Shown piece by piece: positions 1 through 5,360 of a stretch of DNA of 5,383 nucleotides. Both the position numbers and the translations under genes were made by a program. Location of the stretch: contig CAAGMF010000188.1 in assembly GCA_900770895.1 (NCBI GenBank), positions 1 to 5,383 of the forward strand, in the 5' to 3' direction. This stretch comes from an uncultured Mitsuokella sp. Lineage in GTDB: Bacteria > Bacillota > Negativicutes > Selenomonadales > Selenomonadaceae. Under the pieces are notes generated by a model, which had not been told where the DNA came from, searched no databases, and saw only the letters and a list, made by a program, of their open reading frames with translations. How positions within the stretch are numbered: the stretch's first letter is position 1; each line of letters starts with the position of its first letter.

Positions 1-21
1 CACGTCAGACTCCTCCCCCCC
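1..21 (-). promoter_or_regulatory. Possible ribosome binding site and GTG start of a gene running off the left edge
   Basis: On the minus strand a run of seven G leads into AGGAG, followed by a 6-base spacer (TCTGAC) and GTG at 3..1, which is ideal spacing for a start codon. The same frame is open upstream to a TAA at 129-127, with in-frame ATGs at 105, 63 and 36, but none of those has a Shine-Dalgarno. If this is a gene, GTG at 3 is the most likely start and only that codon is visible, so no product can be named. The gene would be separated from ctsR by a terminator. No convincing promoter was seen between the terminator and this site, and the purine run could be coincidental. Confidence 0.3.
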
Positions 22-53
22 TGCTGGGGTCTCCATAAAATTCTGAGATGCAA

Positions 54-113
54 CGGCAGGCATGATTCCGTAATGGAGCGTCGTGTAGCGGAATGAAGGA
101 ATCATGCCTGCCG
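54..113. repeat. Perfect 16-bp inverted repeat (large hairpin), function unknown
   Basis: Bases 54-69 (CGGCAGGCATGATTCC) are the exact reverse complement of 98-113, enclosing a 28-base loop. Neither side is followed by a T-run, so it is not a typical rho-independent terminator. Its stem is longer and more perfect than chance readily gives. It lies beyond the ctsR terminator and about 50 bases before a possible GTG start. It could be a structured 5' leader, a dispersed palindromic element or a protein-binding dyad; the sequence alone does not decide. Confidence 0.6.
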
Positions 114-171
114 CGGACCTGTGTGCTTAAGCCTGATAACAGCGTATTTTGTTACAGTCTTTTAGCATCGG

Positions 172-213
172 ATAAAAATAGGACTGTGAAAACTGGCATC
201 TTCACAGTCCTAT
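172..213 (-). terminator. Rho-independent terminator of the ctsR unit
   Basis: Bases 178-190 pair perfectly with 201-213 (13 bp, arm ATAGGACTGTGAA on the minus strand) around a 10-base loop. On the minus strand the stem is followed at once by TTTTTAT. The stem begins only a few bases after the TAG of the 44-codon ORF (218-220). The plus-strand side has no T-run, so termination should act only on leftward transcription. This closes the ctsR transcript after one or two genes. Confidence 0.88.
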
Positions 214-217
214 CCTC

Positions 218-352
218 CTAGCGCAGCCGGCTCATCAGCCAGCGCCCGCAACGTATCGCGGCGCGCCCCAGCCATACGATGGCCCAGAACGCGTTCAACA
301 GGAAATTCACGAATCGGTCTCCCGGCGAACCCGGAGCGAGCTTGTTACGCAT
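218..352 (-). CDS. Small cationic, probably membrane-associated peptide (44 aa), unknown function
   Basis: This ORF is too short for usual gene calling. ATG at 352 is preceded by a perfect AGGAGG (365-360) with a 7-base spacer, and it begins 18 bases after the ctsR stop. The product starts MRNKLAPGSPGDRFVNF. A hydrophobic, Trp-containing segment runs from about residue 15 to 29 (VNFLLNAFWAIVWLG), followed by an arginine-rich tail with five Arg between residues 30 and 44. With only one acidic residue, it should be strongly positive. This pattern fits a single-pass or surface-lying membrane peptide with the basic end in the cytoplasm. It is the last ORF before the terminator, so it is cotranscribed with ctsR and presumably heat-inducible. 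I do not recognise a family. An overlapping ATG at 356 gives only three codons (MNA) and is rejected as the start. That it is translated is inferred from the ribosome binding site and position. Confidence 0.62.
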   Translation of the reverse strand: MRNKLAPGSPGDRFVNFLLNAFWAIVWLGRAAIRCGRWLMSRLR

Positions 353-359
353 TCATCGT

Positions 360-365
360 CCTCCT
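360..365 (-). promoter_or_regulatory. Perfect Shine-Dalgarno (AGGAGG) for the 44-codon ORF
   Basis: AGGAGG is followed by 7 bases (ACGATGA) and ATG at 352. It is the strongest ribosome binding site in the window and lies between the ctsR stop and the terminator, where no other start codon could use it productively. It is the main reason for calling the small ORF. Confidence 0.7.
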
Positions 366-370
366 GCAAC

Positions 371-820
371 CTACGAGAAATTCTGCAGTGTCAGTATGAG
401 CGATTTCAGCAGGCTCACCCGCACTGCCGGCTCCATGCCGGACTCGAACGCATTCGTCACTACCTGCATCAGCAGGGCGCGCTCGCGGTCGGTGATCATA
501 TCATGCTTTGACAGATACTGGATCATCGAGGTCACCATCGGCAGGTCGGTATCCTCGTCGATCTTCGCCAGCATATCCTCATAGACCGCATCATGCATAG
601 GTATCTGCACGACGCGTATATAGCCGCCGAGACCGCGCCGCGATTCGACGACGAAGCCCTTATCCTGCGTGAAGCGCGTCGACAGCACGTAGCTTATCTG
701 CGACGGCGCACACGAGATATGATCGGCGATGTCATTGCGACGCAGTTCTACCTCGCCATTCTGCTGCGCAGCCAGCTGCCGCAGGATATAGGCCTCTATC
801 AAATCAGCTATATTGTTCAT
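371..820 (-). CDS. ctsR: CtsR, transcriptional repressor of class III heat-shock genes
   Basis: CtsR is a dimeric winged-helix repressor that holds clp protease/chaperone genes off at normal temperature and loses DNA binding on heating. This protein has 149 residues, close to the usual ~150. The N-terminal DNA-binding domain covers about 1-75: MNNIADLIEAYI, helix-turn-helix with CAPSQISYVLSTRFT (37-51), then the wing ESRRGLGGYIRV (59-70) carrying the conserved Arg62. The C-terminal helical domain follows from about 90. The wing reads GLGG where Firmicutes CtsR usually has four Gly. The frame is open to an ATG at 979, but that lies upstream of the promoter. ATG at 820 matches the family N-terminus and has AAGGTG six bases ahead. 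ATG at 835 is the alternative but lacks a good site. No mcsA, mcsB or clpC follows before the terminator. Confidence 0.96.
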   Translation of the reverse strand: MNNIADLIEAYILRQLAAQQNGEVELRRNDIADHISCAPSQISYVLSTRFTQDKGFVVESRRGLGGYIRVVQIPMHDAVYEDMLAKIDEDTDLPMVTSMIQYLSKHDMITDRERALLMQVVTNAFESGMEPAVRVSLLKSLILTLQNFS

Positions 821-908
821 TTCACTCACCTTCATCGTGGTTGATACATTTCTCCAGCGCCCGCTGCTCTGATGACAGCACACGCTTGCAAGGTCTGGCC
901 TTACCTCT

Positions 909-937
909 ATTATAGTTGACTTTTTGACTTTAATCAA
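909..937 (-). promoter_or_regulatory. Sigma-A type promoter of ctsR
   Basis: On the minus strand, TTGATT (-35, bases 937-932) is separated by exactly 17 bases from a perfect TATAAT (-10, 914-909). Transcription should start near 902, giving an ~80-base leader before ATG 820. This position excludes the upstream in-frame ATG at 979 as the ctsR start. The upstream operon ends at 1005 without an obvious terminator, so some read-through into ctsR is possible. Confidence 0.87.
915..930 (-). promoter_or_regulatory. Putative CtsR operator: tandem GTCAA half-sites inside the promoter spacer
   Basis: The minus strand reads AAGTCAAAAAGTCAAC between the -35 and -10 boxes, with two direct copies of AGTCAA. 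The known CtsR box is a direct repeat of RGTCAAA with a 3-base spacer (10-bp period). Here the period is 8 bp. A third copy, AAGTCA in the opposite orientation, overlaps the -35 region (plus strand 936-941). Bound CtsR would block RNA polymerase, so autoregulation is the simple reading. The match of the half-sites is seen; binding is inferred. Confidence 0.6.
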
Positions 938-1004
938 GTCACTACGATGTTTTTGTCCGGCCATTCGTGAATAAATCATACGGATGAAGGTGCGATGCCG
1001 TCAG

Positions 1005-1928
1005 TTACTGCAGGGCTTTCTGCAATGTCTCCATATTCTGACGCATCGTATTGATATAGGCATCCTTCGCCTCCGGCGTCGCCTCGCCCGTCACGACCGG
1101 ATCGAGCTTATAGATCTGCGCGCCACACTCGCGGGCGATGATTTCCGCGGCCGACGGCGAATACTGCGGCTCGGTGAACAGCACTTTTACCGGCACATTC
1201 TGCAGCTTCGCGACGGTCTCCTCGATCTCCTGCGGCGTCGGCTCCGTGCCCGGCTCATGCTCTATGACATCGACGATATGGAGCCGGAACTCTTTGGCCA
1301 GATACGGGAACGCCTCGTGGAACGTGACGATATCCTTATGCGGCAGATTATCGAGTGCCGCATGCATCTCATCGCGCAGCTTGGACAGCTTCGTCACATA
1401 GGCCATCGCATTATCCTTGTAGGCATTCGCATGCTGCGGGTCGTCCTCACAGAGCTGGGCCGTGATGGCCTTCACCTGATCGATGGAATACGTGACCGAC
1501 AGCCAGACGTGCGGATTATCCTCGTCGCCATCCTTGAGCAGCTTGATGTCCTTATAATCAGAGGCCTCGACAATCTTGAGTTTCGGATACTGCTTCTTCA
1601 CCCTGTCCAGGAACGTCTCCATCCCTGCACCATTGACGACGAATATGTCGGCGGACTCCAGCGTCTTCATATCATCGGTCGTCAGCTGGTAGTCGTGCAG
1701 GCATCCCGTCTGCGGCGGCGTCATATTCACGACCTCCACGCCATCGACGCCCGACGTGATATTCAGCACATCGATGTACATGGGATAGAACGACGTGACG
1801 ATCCTGACCTTGCCATTATGGCCGATTCCCTGCGACGTACTGCCGCAGCCCGCGAATAGCAGTGCCAGGATGCCCAGACACACCAGGCAGATGTTCCTGA
1901 GGTTCCGCGTCCGATTCTGTTTTGCCAT
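1005..1928 (-). CDS. Zn/Mn-type ABC transporter substrate-binding lipoprotein (ZnuA/TroA family)
   Basis: This is an extracytoplasmic metal-binding lipoprotein that would deliver Zn(II) or Mn(II) to an ABC permease. It has 307 residues. The signal peptide has a basic start (MAKQNRTRNLRN), a hydrophobic core at 13-26 and a lipobox LLFAGC with Cys28 as the predicted lipidated residue (Phe at -3 is slightly unusual). TroA-fold landmarks are CLHDYQLTTDDM with His78, NPHVWLS with His140, TFHEAFPYLA with His204 and the C-terminal LDPV with Asp276; together these are the expected His3-Asp/Glu metal site. The loop between His78 and His140 is acidic, not His-rich, so Zn versus Mn cannot be decided. 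ATG 1928 is chosen because GGAGG lies 7 bases ahead and a signal peptide follows; an upstream in-frame ATG at 1997 lies inside ribF. It starts one base after the ribF stop. No permease or ATPase gene is in the window. Confidence 0.93.
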   Translation of the reverse strand: MAKQNRTRNLRNICLVCLGILALLFAGCGSTSQGIGHNGKVRIVTSFYPMYIDVLNITSGVDGVEVVNMTPPQTGCLHDYQLTTDDMKTLESADIFVVNGAGMETFLDRVKKQYPKLKIVEASDYKDIKLLKDGDEDNPHVWLSVTYSIDQVKAITAQLCEDDPQHANAYKDNAMAYVTKLSKLRDEMHAALDNLPHKDIVTFHEAFPYLAKEFRLHIVDVIEHEPGTEPTPQEIEETVAKLQNVPVKVLFTEPQYSPSAAEIIARECGAQIYKLDPVVTGEATPEAKDAYINTMRQNMETLQKALQ

Positions 1929-1929
1929 T

Positions 1930-2874
1930 TCAGTTCCTCCAATATAACGCTGCCCGTTCCAGATCCCGATGCATCTGCGCCACCAATTCATCCGCACTGG
2001 CGAATTTCAGTTCCTCACGCAGCTGCCCCAGGAATCTGACCTCGAGCATCCTGTCATATATGTCACCGTCGAAAGCGCGTATATTCACTTCCAGACGGCG
2101 GTTGCAACCGACGAATGTCGGATTGTTGCCGATATTGGCCAGAGCATTATAGCGCCGTCCATCGTACAAGACCTCCGCGGCATAGACGCCATTCGGCAAT
2201 GTCGCCTGCGTCTCTGTGAGAGCGATGTTAGCCGTGGGGAATCCCAGCTTGCGGCCACGCCGATCGCCGTGCACGACCCGCCCCATGATCGTCAGCGAGT
2301 ACCCCAGGAACTCCGAAGCCTGATAGATATCGCCGGCCGCAATGAGGGCACGGATGCGCGTGCTGCTGATCGGCTTGCCGCCCTCCAGTATGGCCGGACA
2401 GATCTCGGCCTGGAAGCCGTATTCCTGCTGCTTGCGCAGCAGCAGGCGTGCCGTGCCCTTGCCGCGCGCCCCGAATGTATAGTTCGGTCCGGTCACGACA
2501 TAGGCAGGAGCAAAATTATCCCGCAGCATGGTCAGGAACTCATCCGGACTGTCAGCTGCCAGCTCGCGCGTGAACGGTACCTGCACGAGGATATCGACGC
2601 CCAGGCGGGAAAGCATCGTCTCCCGCAAGGCAGGAGTGCCGATCTGCAGTGGCAGACGTTCCGGAGCCAGGACGCTCAGCGGATGGTTGCTGAACGTATA
2701 TACCAGGCTGCGGCCATGCAGCTCCCGGGCCAGCATTATGGCGCGGTTGATGATGCTCTGATGGCCGCGATGCACGCCATCAAACATCCCCAGGGCTGCC
2801 ACGAGCGGTGTGCCCTCCGGTTTGTCCGACTTGTATATATTGCGCAGATTGATCAGTTTGTTATAGACATCCAT
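1930..2874 (-). CDS. ribF: Bifunctional riboflavin kinase / FAD synthetase
   Basis: This cytoplasmic enzyme phosphorylates riboflavin to FMN and adenylylates FMN to FAD. Its 314 residues match the family. The N-terminal nucleotidyltransferase (FMN adenylyltransferase) domain has GMFDGVHRGHQ (29-39, HxGH-type motif), TGPNYTFGARGKG (128-140) and ISSTRIR (169-175). The C-terminal kinase domain, from about 190, has GRVVHGDRRGRKLGFPTAN (198-216), NIGNNPTF (247-254) and the LEVNI strand with Glu262. Both activities therefore look intact. The start ATG follows the truB stop by 20 bases and has only a weak, distant purine stretch (AAAGAG), so translation may depend on ribosomes finishing truB. The stop TGA is one base from the next start (TGA-A-ATG), which implies translational coupling to the metal-binding lipoprotein. 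Confidence 0.97.
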   Translation of the reverse strand: MDVYNKLINLRNIYKSDKPEGTPLVAALGMFDGVHRGHQSIINRAIMLARELHGRSLVYTFSNHPLSVLAPERLPLQIGTPALRETMLSRLGVDILVQVPFTRELAADSPDEFLTMLRDNFAPAYVVTGPNYTFGARGKGTARLLLRKQQEYGFQAEICPAILEGGKPISSTRIRALIAAGDIYQASEFLGYSLTIMGRVVHGDRRGRKLGFPTANIALTETQATLPNGVYAAEVLYDGRRYNALANIGNNPTFVGCNRRLEVNIRAFDGDIYDRMLEVRFLGQLREELKFASADELVAQMHRDLERAALYWRN

Positions 2875-2894
2875 ATACAGCTATATCTCTTTGT

Positions 2895-3776
2895 TCAGTG
2901 TATTACCTTTACAGGAACGATGGCCTGCTGCGCCTCATCGTAGCGTCCGATGCCGAGCAGGCTGCCGGCTGCGTACACTGCGAGCGGACCTGCAGGCTGT
3001 GCATGGCGCTCGGTCGTAGGCAGGCCATTGGCAAATGCCTTTGCCCGGGCAGACGCCAGCTCATAGCGGGGCAGATGCCGGAGACAGGTCTCCATAGGCA
3101 GCAGTGCCGCCGCTCCTGCGGCCGCCAGCTCCTCGAGCGAGATCGACTCCGCGAGGCGGAAAGAGCCCACCCGCGTGCGCAGCAGGAACGCCATCGTGGC
3201 CGGCAGTCCCAGCGCGCGGCCTATATCCGTGCAGAGCGTACGGATATAGGTTCCTTTGGAGCAGGTCACGTCGAGCACCAGCTCGCGGCTGGCTTCCCGC
3301 CGCTCAAGCAGACGCAGCTCGGCAATGTGGACATGACGGCTGGGCATAGCCACAGCCTGCCCGGACCGGGCCAGGTCGCAGGCGCGACGGCCATCGATCT
3401 TTATCGCGGAGAACGCCGACGGCGTCTGCACGATATCCCCTGTCAGCCCCTGCAATGCCTGCAGAATCTCCTCCTCCGGGGGCAGGGCAAAAGGCACGGG
3501 GCAGGTCTCTACGACCTCCCCCGTGTCATCACCCGAATCAGTGGCTACACCGAAACACATTATTGCCCGATAGGATTTATCCGCATGCTCCAGATATTCG
3601 ATCAGCCGCGTCGCCTGTCCCACAGCCACCGGCAGGACACCTGCCGCTCCGGGATCAAGTGTCCCGGCATGGCCGACTTTCTTCATATGCAGGACATGGC
3701 GCACATAACCGATGACATCATGCGATGTCATGCCGGGCGGCTTCAATATATTGAGGAATCCGGCCTTAGTTTCCAT
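2895..3776 (-). CDS. truB: tRNA pseudouridine(55) synthase TruB
   Basis: TruB converts U55 of the tRNA T-arm to pseudouridine. It has 293 residues from ATG 3776. Conserved blocks are GFLNILKPPGMTSHDV near the N-terminus, GHAGTLDPGAAGVLP with the catalytic Asp41, DKSYRA (66-71), SAFSAIKIDGRRACDLAR (120-137) and CSKGTYIRTLCTDIG (172-186). A C-terminal PUA-like region follows (about 235-293, ending AIVPVKVIH). The frame extends to ATG 3794. ATG 3776 is preferred because only four residues then precede the conserved GFLN block and AGGAG stands 10 bases ahead. It overlaps the end of nrnA by 11 bases, typical of coupled operon genes. Nothing in it looks damaged. Confidence 0.96.
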   Translation of the reverse strand: METKAGFLNILKPPGMTSHDVIGYVRHVLHMKKVGHAGTLDPGAAGVLPVAVGQATRLIEYLEHADKSYRAIMCFGVATDSGDDTGEVVETCPVPFALPPEEEILQALQGLTGDIVQTPSAFSAIKIDGRRACDLARSGQAVAMPSRHVHIAELRLLERREASRELVLDVTCSKGTYIRTLCTDIGRALGLPATMAFLLRTRVGSFRLAESISLEELAAAGAAALLPMETCLRHLPRYELASARAKAFANGLPTTERHAQPAGPLAVYAAGSLLGIGRYDEAQQAIVPVKVIH

Positions 3777-4746
3777 CGCTCGCGAACTCCTCATCGATAG
3801 CCTGCAGCAATGCCGCTTTTGCCGCGGGGAACGGCTGCTCTATGGTACAGCCCGCAGCCCGCACATGGCCGCCACCGCCGAATCTCGCCGCGATGCGCGT
3901 GACGTCGCGCCCCTTCGAGCGCAGGCTCACGCGGCACAGGCCGGGTTCCTTCTCCTTCAGGACCACGGCGATCTCCACTCCGGCTATGACGCGGATGCGG
4001 CCGACGAGTCCCTCGACGGAGCCGGCCCGCTGCATGAAATCATTGTCCAGGAATATAGCCGCCACACGTCCCTCATGGTACATCTCGACCATGGCGACCG
4101 CCCGGGCCATCATCACGACTTCCTCCAGCGGCCGCTGCTCGAGCGCCTCGCTGACTACGTTCGGCGCTGCCCCGGCCTCGATCATATCCGCCGCGGCCCG
4201 CATCGTATGCGGCGTCGTATTGGAAAAGCGGAAGGACCCCGTATCCGTCGCCATACCGGTGTAGAGCGGCAGAGCGGTGGCGGGAGAGAATTCTCCAGCC
4301 GCGCCATCCGCAATCTTCCAGAGGTACGGCAGGAAATCATGGATGATCTCCGCCGTAGCCGCCGCCCCGGCATCGAGATATACATCGGTCTCGCTGTTGG
4401 CGTTCGTCATATGATGGTCGATATTCAGTCGATCCGCAGGCACGACCTGCTCATATACCTGCCCCGTGCGATCGGGCTCACAATCCAGCACGATGAGCAG
4501 GTCGCAGTGGTAGCTGCTGTCAGCTGCGAATTGCTCGACCGTTTCATAGCCGGGCAGGAAGCCGAACGACTCCGGCAACTTGTCATCGATGACGACGCGG
4601 CAAGTCTTTCCCAGCGCCTTTAGGCAATTGCACAGTCCCAGCGAAGATCCGATGGCATCGCCATCGGGATTCTGGTGGGCGGTCACTATCACGGAGGAAG
4701 CTGCCATGACCCGTTTCGCTGCTTCTGCTAACGATATATGCATCAT
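3766..4746 (-). CDS. nrnA: DHH/DHHA1 phosphoesterase, NrnA-type oligoribonuclease / pAp phosphatase
   Basis: NrnA-type enzymes degrade 2-5 nt RNA to mononucleotides and can dephosphorylate pAp, using two Mn(II) in the cytoplasm. The product has 326 residues. The DHH domain shows HQNPDGDAIGSSLG (His24, Asp28, Asp30), VLDCEP (Asp88), NIDHHMTN (Asp110-His111-His112) and TGMATDTGSFRF (Asp168). The C-terminal DHHA1 domain carries GGGGHVRAAG (290-299) for substrate binding. All metal ligands are present. Two adjacent ATGs, 4746 and 4743, are possible starts. GAGG lies 4 bases before the first and 7 before the second, so the second may be favoured; the difference is one residue. ATG 4746 overlaps the rbfA stop as ATGA. 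The position between rbfA and truB is the usual one in Firmicutes. RNA versus pAp preference cannot be read from sequence. Confidence 0.95.
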   Translation of the reverse strand: MMHISLAEAAKRVMAASSVIVTAHQNPDGDAIGSSLGLCNCLKALGKTCRVVIDDKLPESFGFLPGYETVEQFAADSSYHCDLLIVLDCEPDRTGQVYEQVVPADRLNIDHHMTNANSETDVYLDAGAAATAEIIHDFLPYLWKIADGAAGEFSPATALPLYTGMATDTGSFRFSNTTPHTMRAAADMIEAGAAPNVVSEALEQRPLEEVVMMARAVAMVEMYHEGRVAAIFLDNDFMQRAGSVEGLVGRIRVIAGVEIAVVLKEKEPGLCRVSLRSKGRDVTRIAARFGGGGHVRAAGCTIEQPFPAAKAALLQAIDEEFASDGN

Positions 4747-5147
4747 TCGTCCTCTTTTTTCTCTTGCGTATCGGTCGGAGCCTTCTCTGCCTTCTTCGCC
4801 TCATCCTCAGCATGGACTTTCAGCAACAGTTCCTGGATATGCGCACTGTAGTCCAGTGACTTATCCAGCTCGAATTTCAGCTCAGGCGTAAAACGCAGGC
4901 GGATACGCTGTCCGATTTCACGGCGTATATAGCCGAGGGAGCTCTGCAGCCCCTCCCAGCTATCCTTGATCTGCTTCTCGCTGCCCATCAGGCTCACATA
5001 TACTTTGGCCTCACGCAGATCACCGGTGCATTCGACATCAGTGACCGTGATGAAGCCCAGACGCGGGTCCTTGAGCTCGCGCAGGATGATTTTCGAAATC
5101 TCCTGCTTCATGAGCTCCTGGACCTTCTCTACTCGGAGCTGGCTCAT
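4743..5147 (-). CDS. rbfA: 30S ribosome-binding factor RbfA
   Basis: RbfA binds immature 30S subunits and assists late processing of the 16S rRNA 5' end; it is important at low temperature. It has 134 residues with a KH-type fold over about 1-112. The signature DPRLGFITVTDVECTGDLREAKVYVSL spans residues 27-53, and GYIRREIGQRIRLRFTPEL plus DYSAHIQELL complete the fold. The last ~20 residues are a Lys/Glu-rich tail (KKAEKAPTDTQEKKEDE), probably disordered and a lineage-specific extension. The start ATG has AGGAG five bases ahead. It overlaps nrnA by four bases. In most Firmicutes infB lies immediately upstream; here the preceding 236 bases do not encode the IF-2 C-terminus, so rbfA may be the first gene of this transcript, although no clear promoter was found. 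Confidence 0.97.
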   Translation of the reverse strand: MSQLRVEKVQELMKQEISKIILRELKDPRLGFITVTDVECTGDLREAKVYVSLMGSEKQIKDSWEGLQSSLGYIRREIGQRIRLRFTPELKFELDKSLDYSAHIQELLLKVHAEDEAKKAEKAPTDTQEKKEDE

Positions 5148-5164
5148 GATTACTCCTGCTACTT

Positions 5165-5200
5165 AAAACATAGACATATGTGTCTATATCAAGATGTTTT
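5165..5200 (-). promoter_or_regulatory. Palindrome upstream of rbfA (hairpin, possible attenuator or operator)
   Basis: ATAGACA (5170-5176) pairs with TGTCTAT (5181-5187) around a 4-base loop. An outer AAAACAT/ATGTTTT pair (5165-5171, 5194-5200) overlaps the inner arm by two bases and offers an alternative fold. On the minus strand the inner stem is followed by GTTTTAAG, a short T-run. It could therefore be a weak terminator or attenuator of an upstream gene, or a dyad bound by a regulator. The rbfA Shine-Dalgarno begins only about 10 bases further on, so there is no room for a separate promoter after it. Confidence 0.45.
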
Positions 5201-5360
5201 GCTGCAACCTCACGGTCTGCAGTTCCTTGTTCATCGTATCCGTCCTCGCCATCTCAAGAGCCAGGCTACTGACGTTGGTTTGATACTCCGAAGGCGTTGG
5301 CCTATTCGCTCTTTGCTTTGCAAAGGAGCAATGCCTGTTCCCGACTAGCCATCGGTACAT
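5184..5360 (-). CDS. Unidentified short ORF upstream of rbfA (58 codons), doubtful
   Basis: The frame runs from ATG 5360 to a TAG at 5184-5186, which lies inside the palindrome before rbfA. No Shine-Dalgarno precedes the ATG. The C-terminal half (from about residue 24: SEYQTNVSSLALEMARTD and onward) looks like a plausible amphipathic helix, while the first half is basic and unremarkable. A second frame, open from the window edge at 5382 to a TAG at 5302, overlaps its beginning. The segment might be the remnant of a gene, a small protein gene or non-coding DNA. It does not resemble the end of infB. I do not recognise it. Confidence 0.2.
   Translation of the reverse strand: MYRWLVGNRHCSFAKQRANRPTPSEYQTNVSSLALEMARTDTMNKELQTVRLQQNILI

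Noticed and set aside
131..142. A 12-base sequence (GCCTGATAACAG) recurring inverted at 5372-5383, the right edge
   Set aside because: A 12-base match somewhere in a window of this size is expected about once by chance, and the surrounding bases do not match. It is not evidence of flanking element ends.
133..163. Plus-strand terminator-like hairpin (CTGATAAC/GTTACAG then TCTTTT)
   Set aside because: The stem is AT-rich, has a bulged base and only 7 pairs, and no plus-strand gene is seen that would need it. It is too weak to annotate.
821..979. N-terminal extension of ctsR to ATG 979
   Set aside because: The 53 extra codons lie partly upstream of the mapped-by-motif promoter (909-937), do not resemble the family, and the conserved CtsR N-terminus begins at ATG 820 with its own ribosome binding site.
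938..1004. Terminator between the metal lipoprotein gene and ctsR
   Set aside because: Only a 4-bp stem (TCAT/ATGA) before a TTTATT stretch was found, too short to support a terminator.
1969..2943. Plus-strand ORF of 324 codons opposite ribF
   Set aside because: It is an antisense shadow of an intact ribF with no recognisable domains. The same reasoning applies to the plus-strand ORFs at 984-1859 and 3712-4623.
2898..3800. Long plus-strand ORF (about 300 codons) opposite truB
   Set aside because: It lies entirely antisense to a clear truB, is rich in Arg/His/Gln as expected of a reverse-frame shadow in GC-rich coding DNA, shows no domain motif and has no ribosome binding site.
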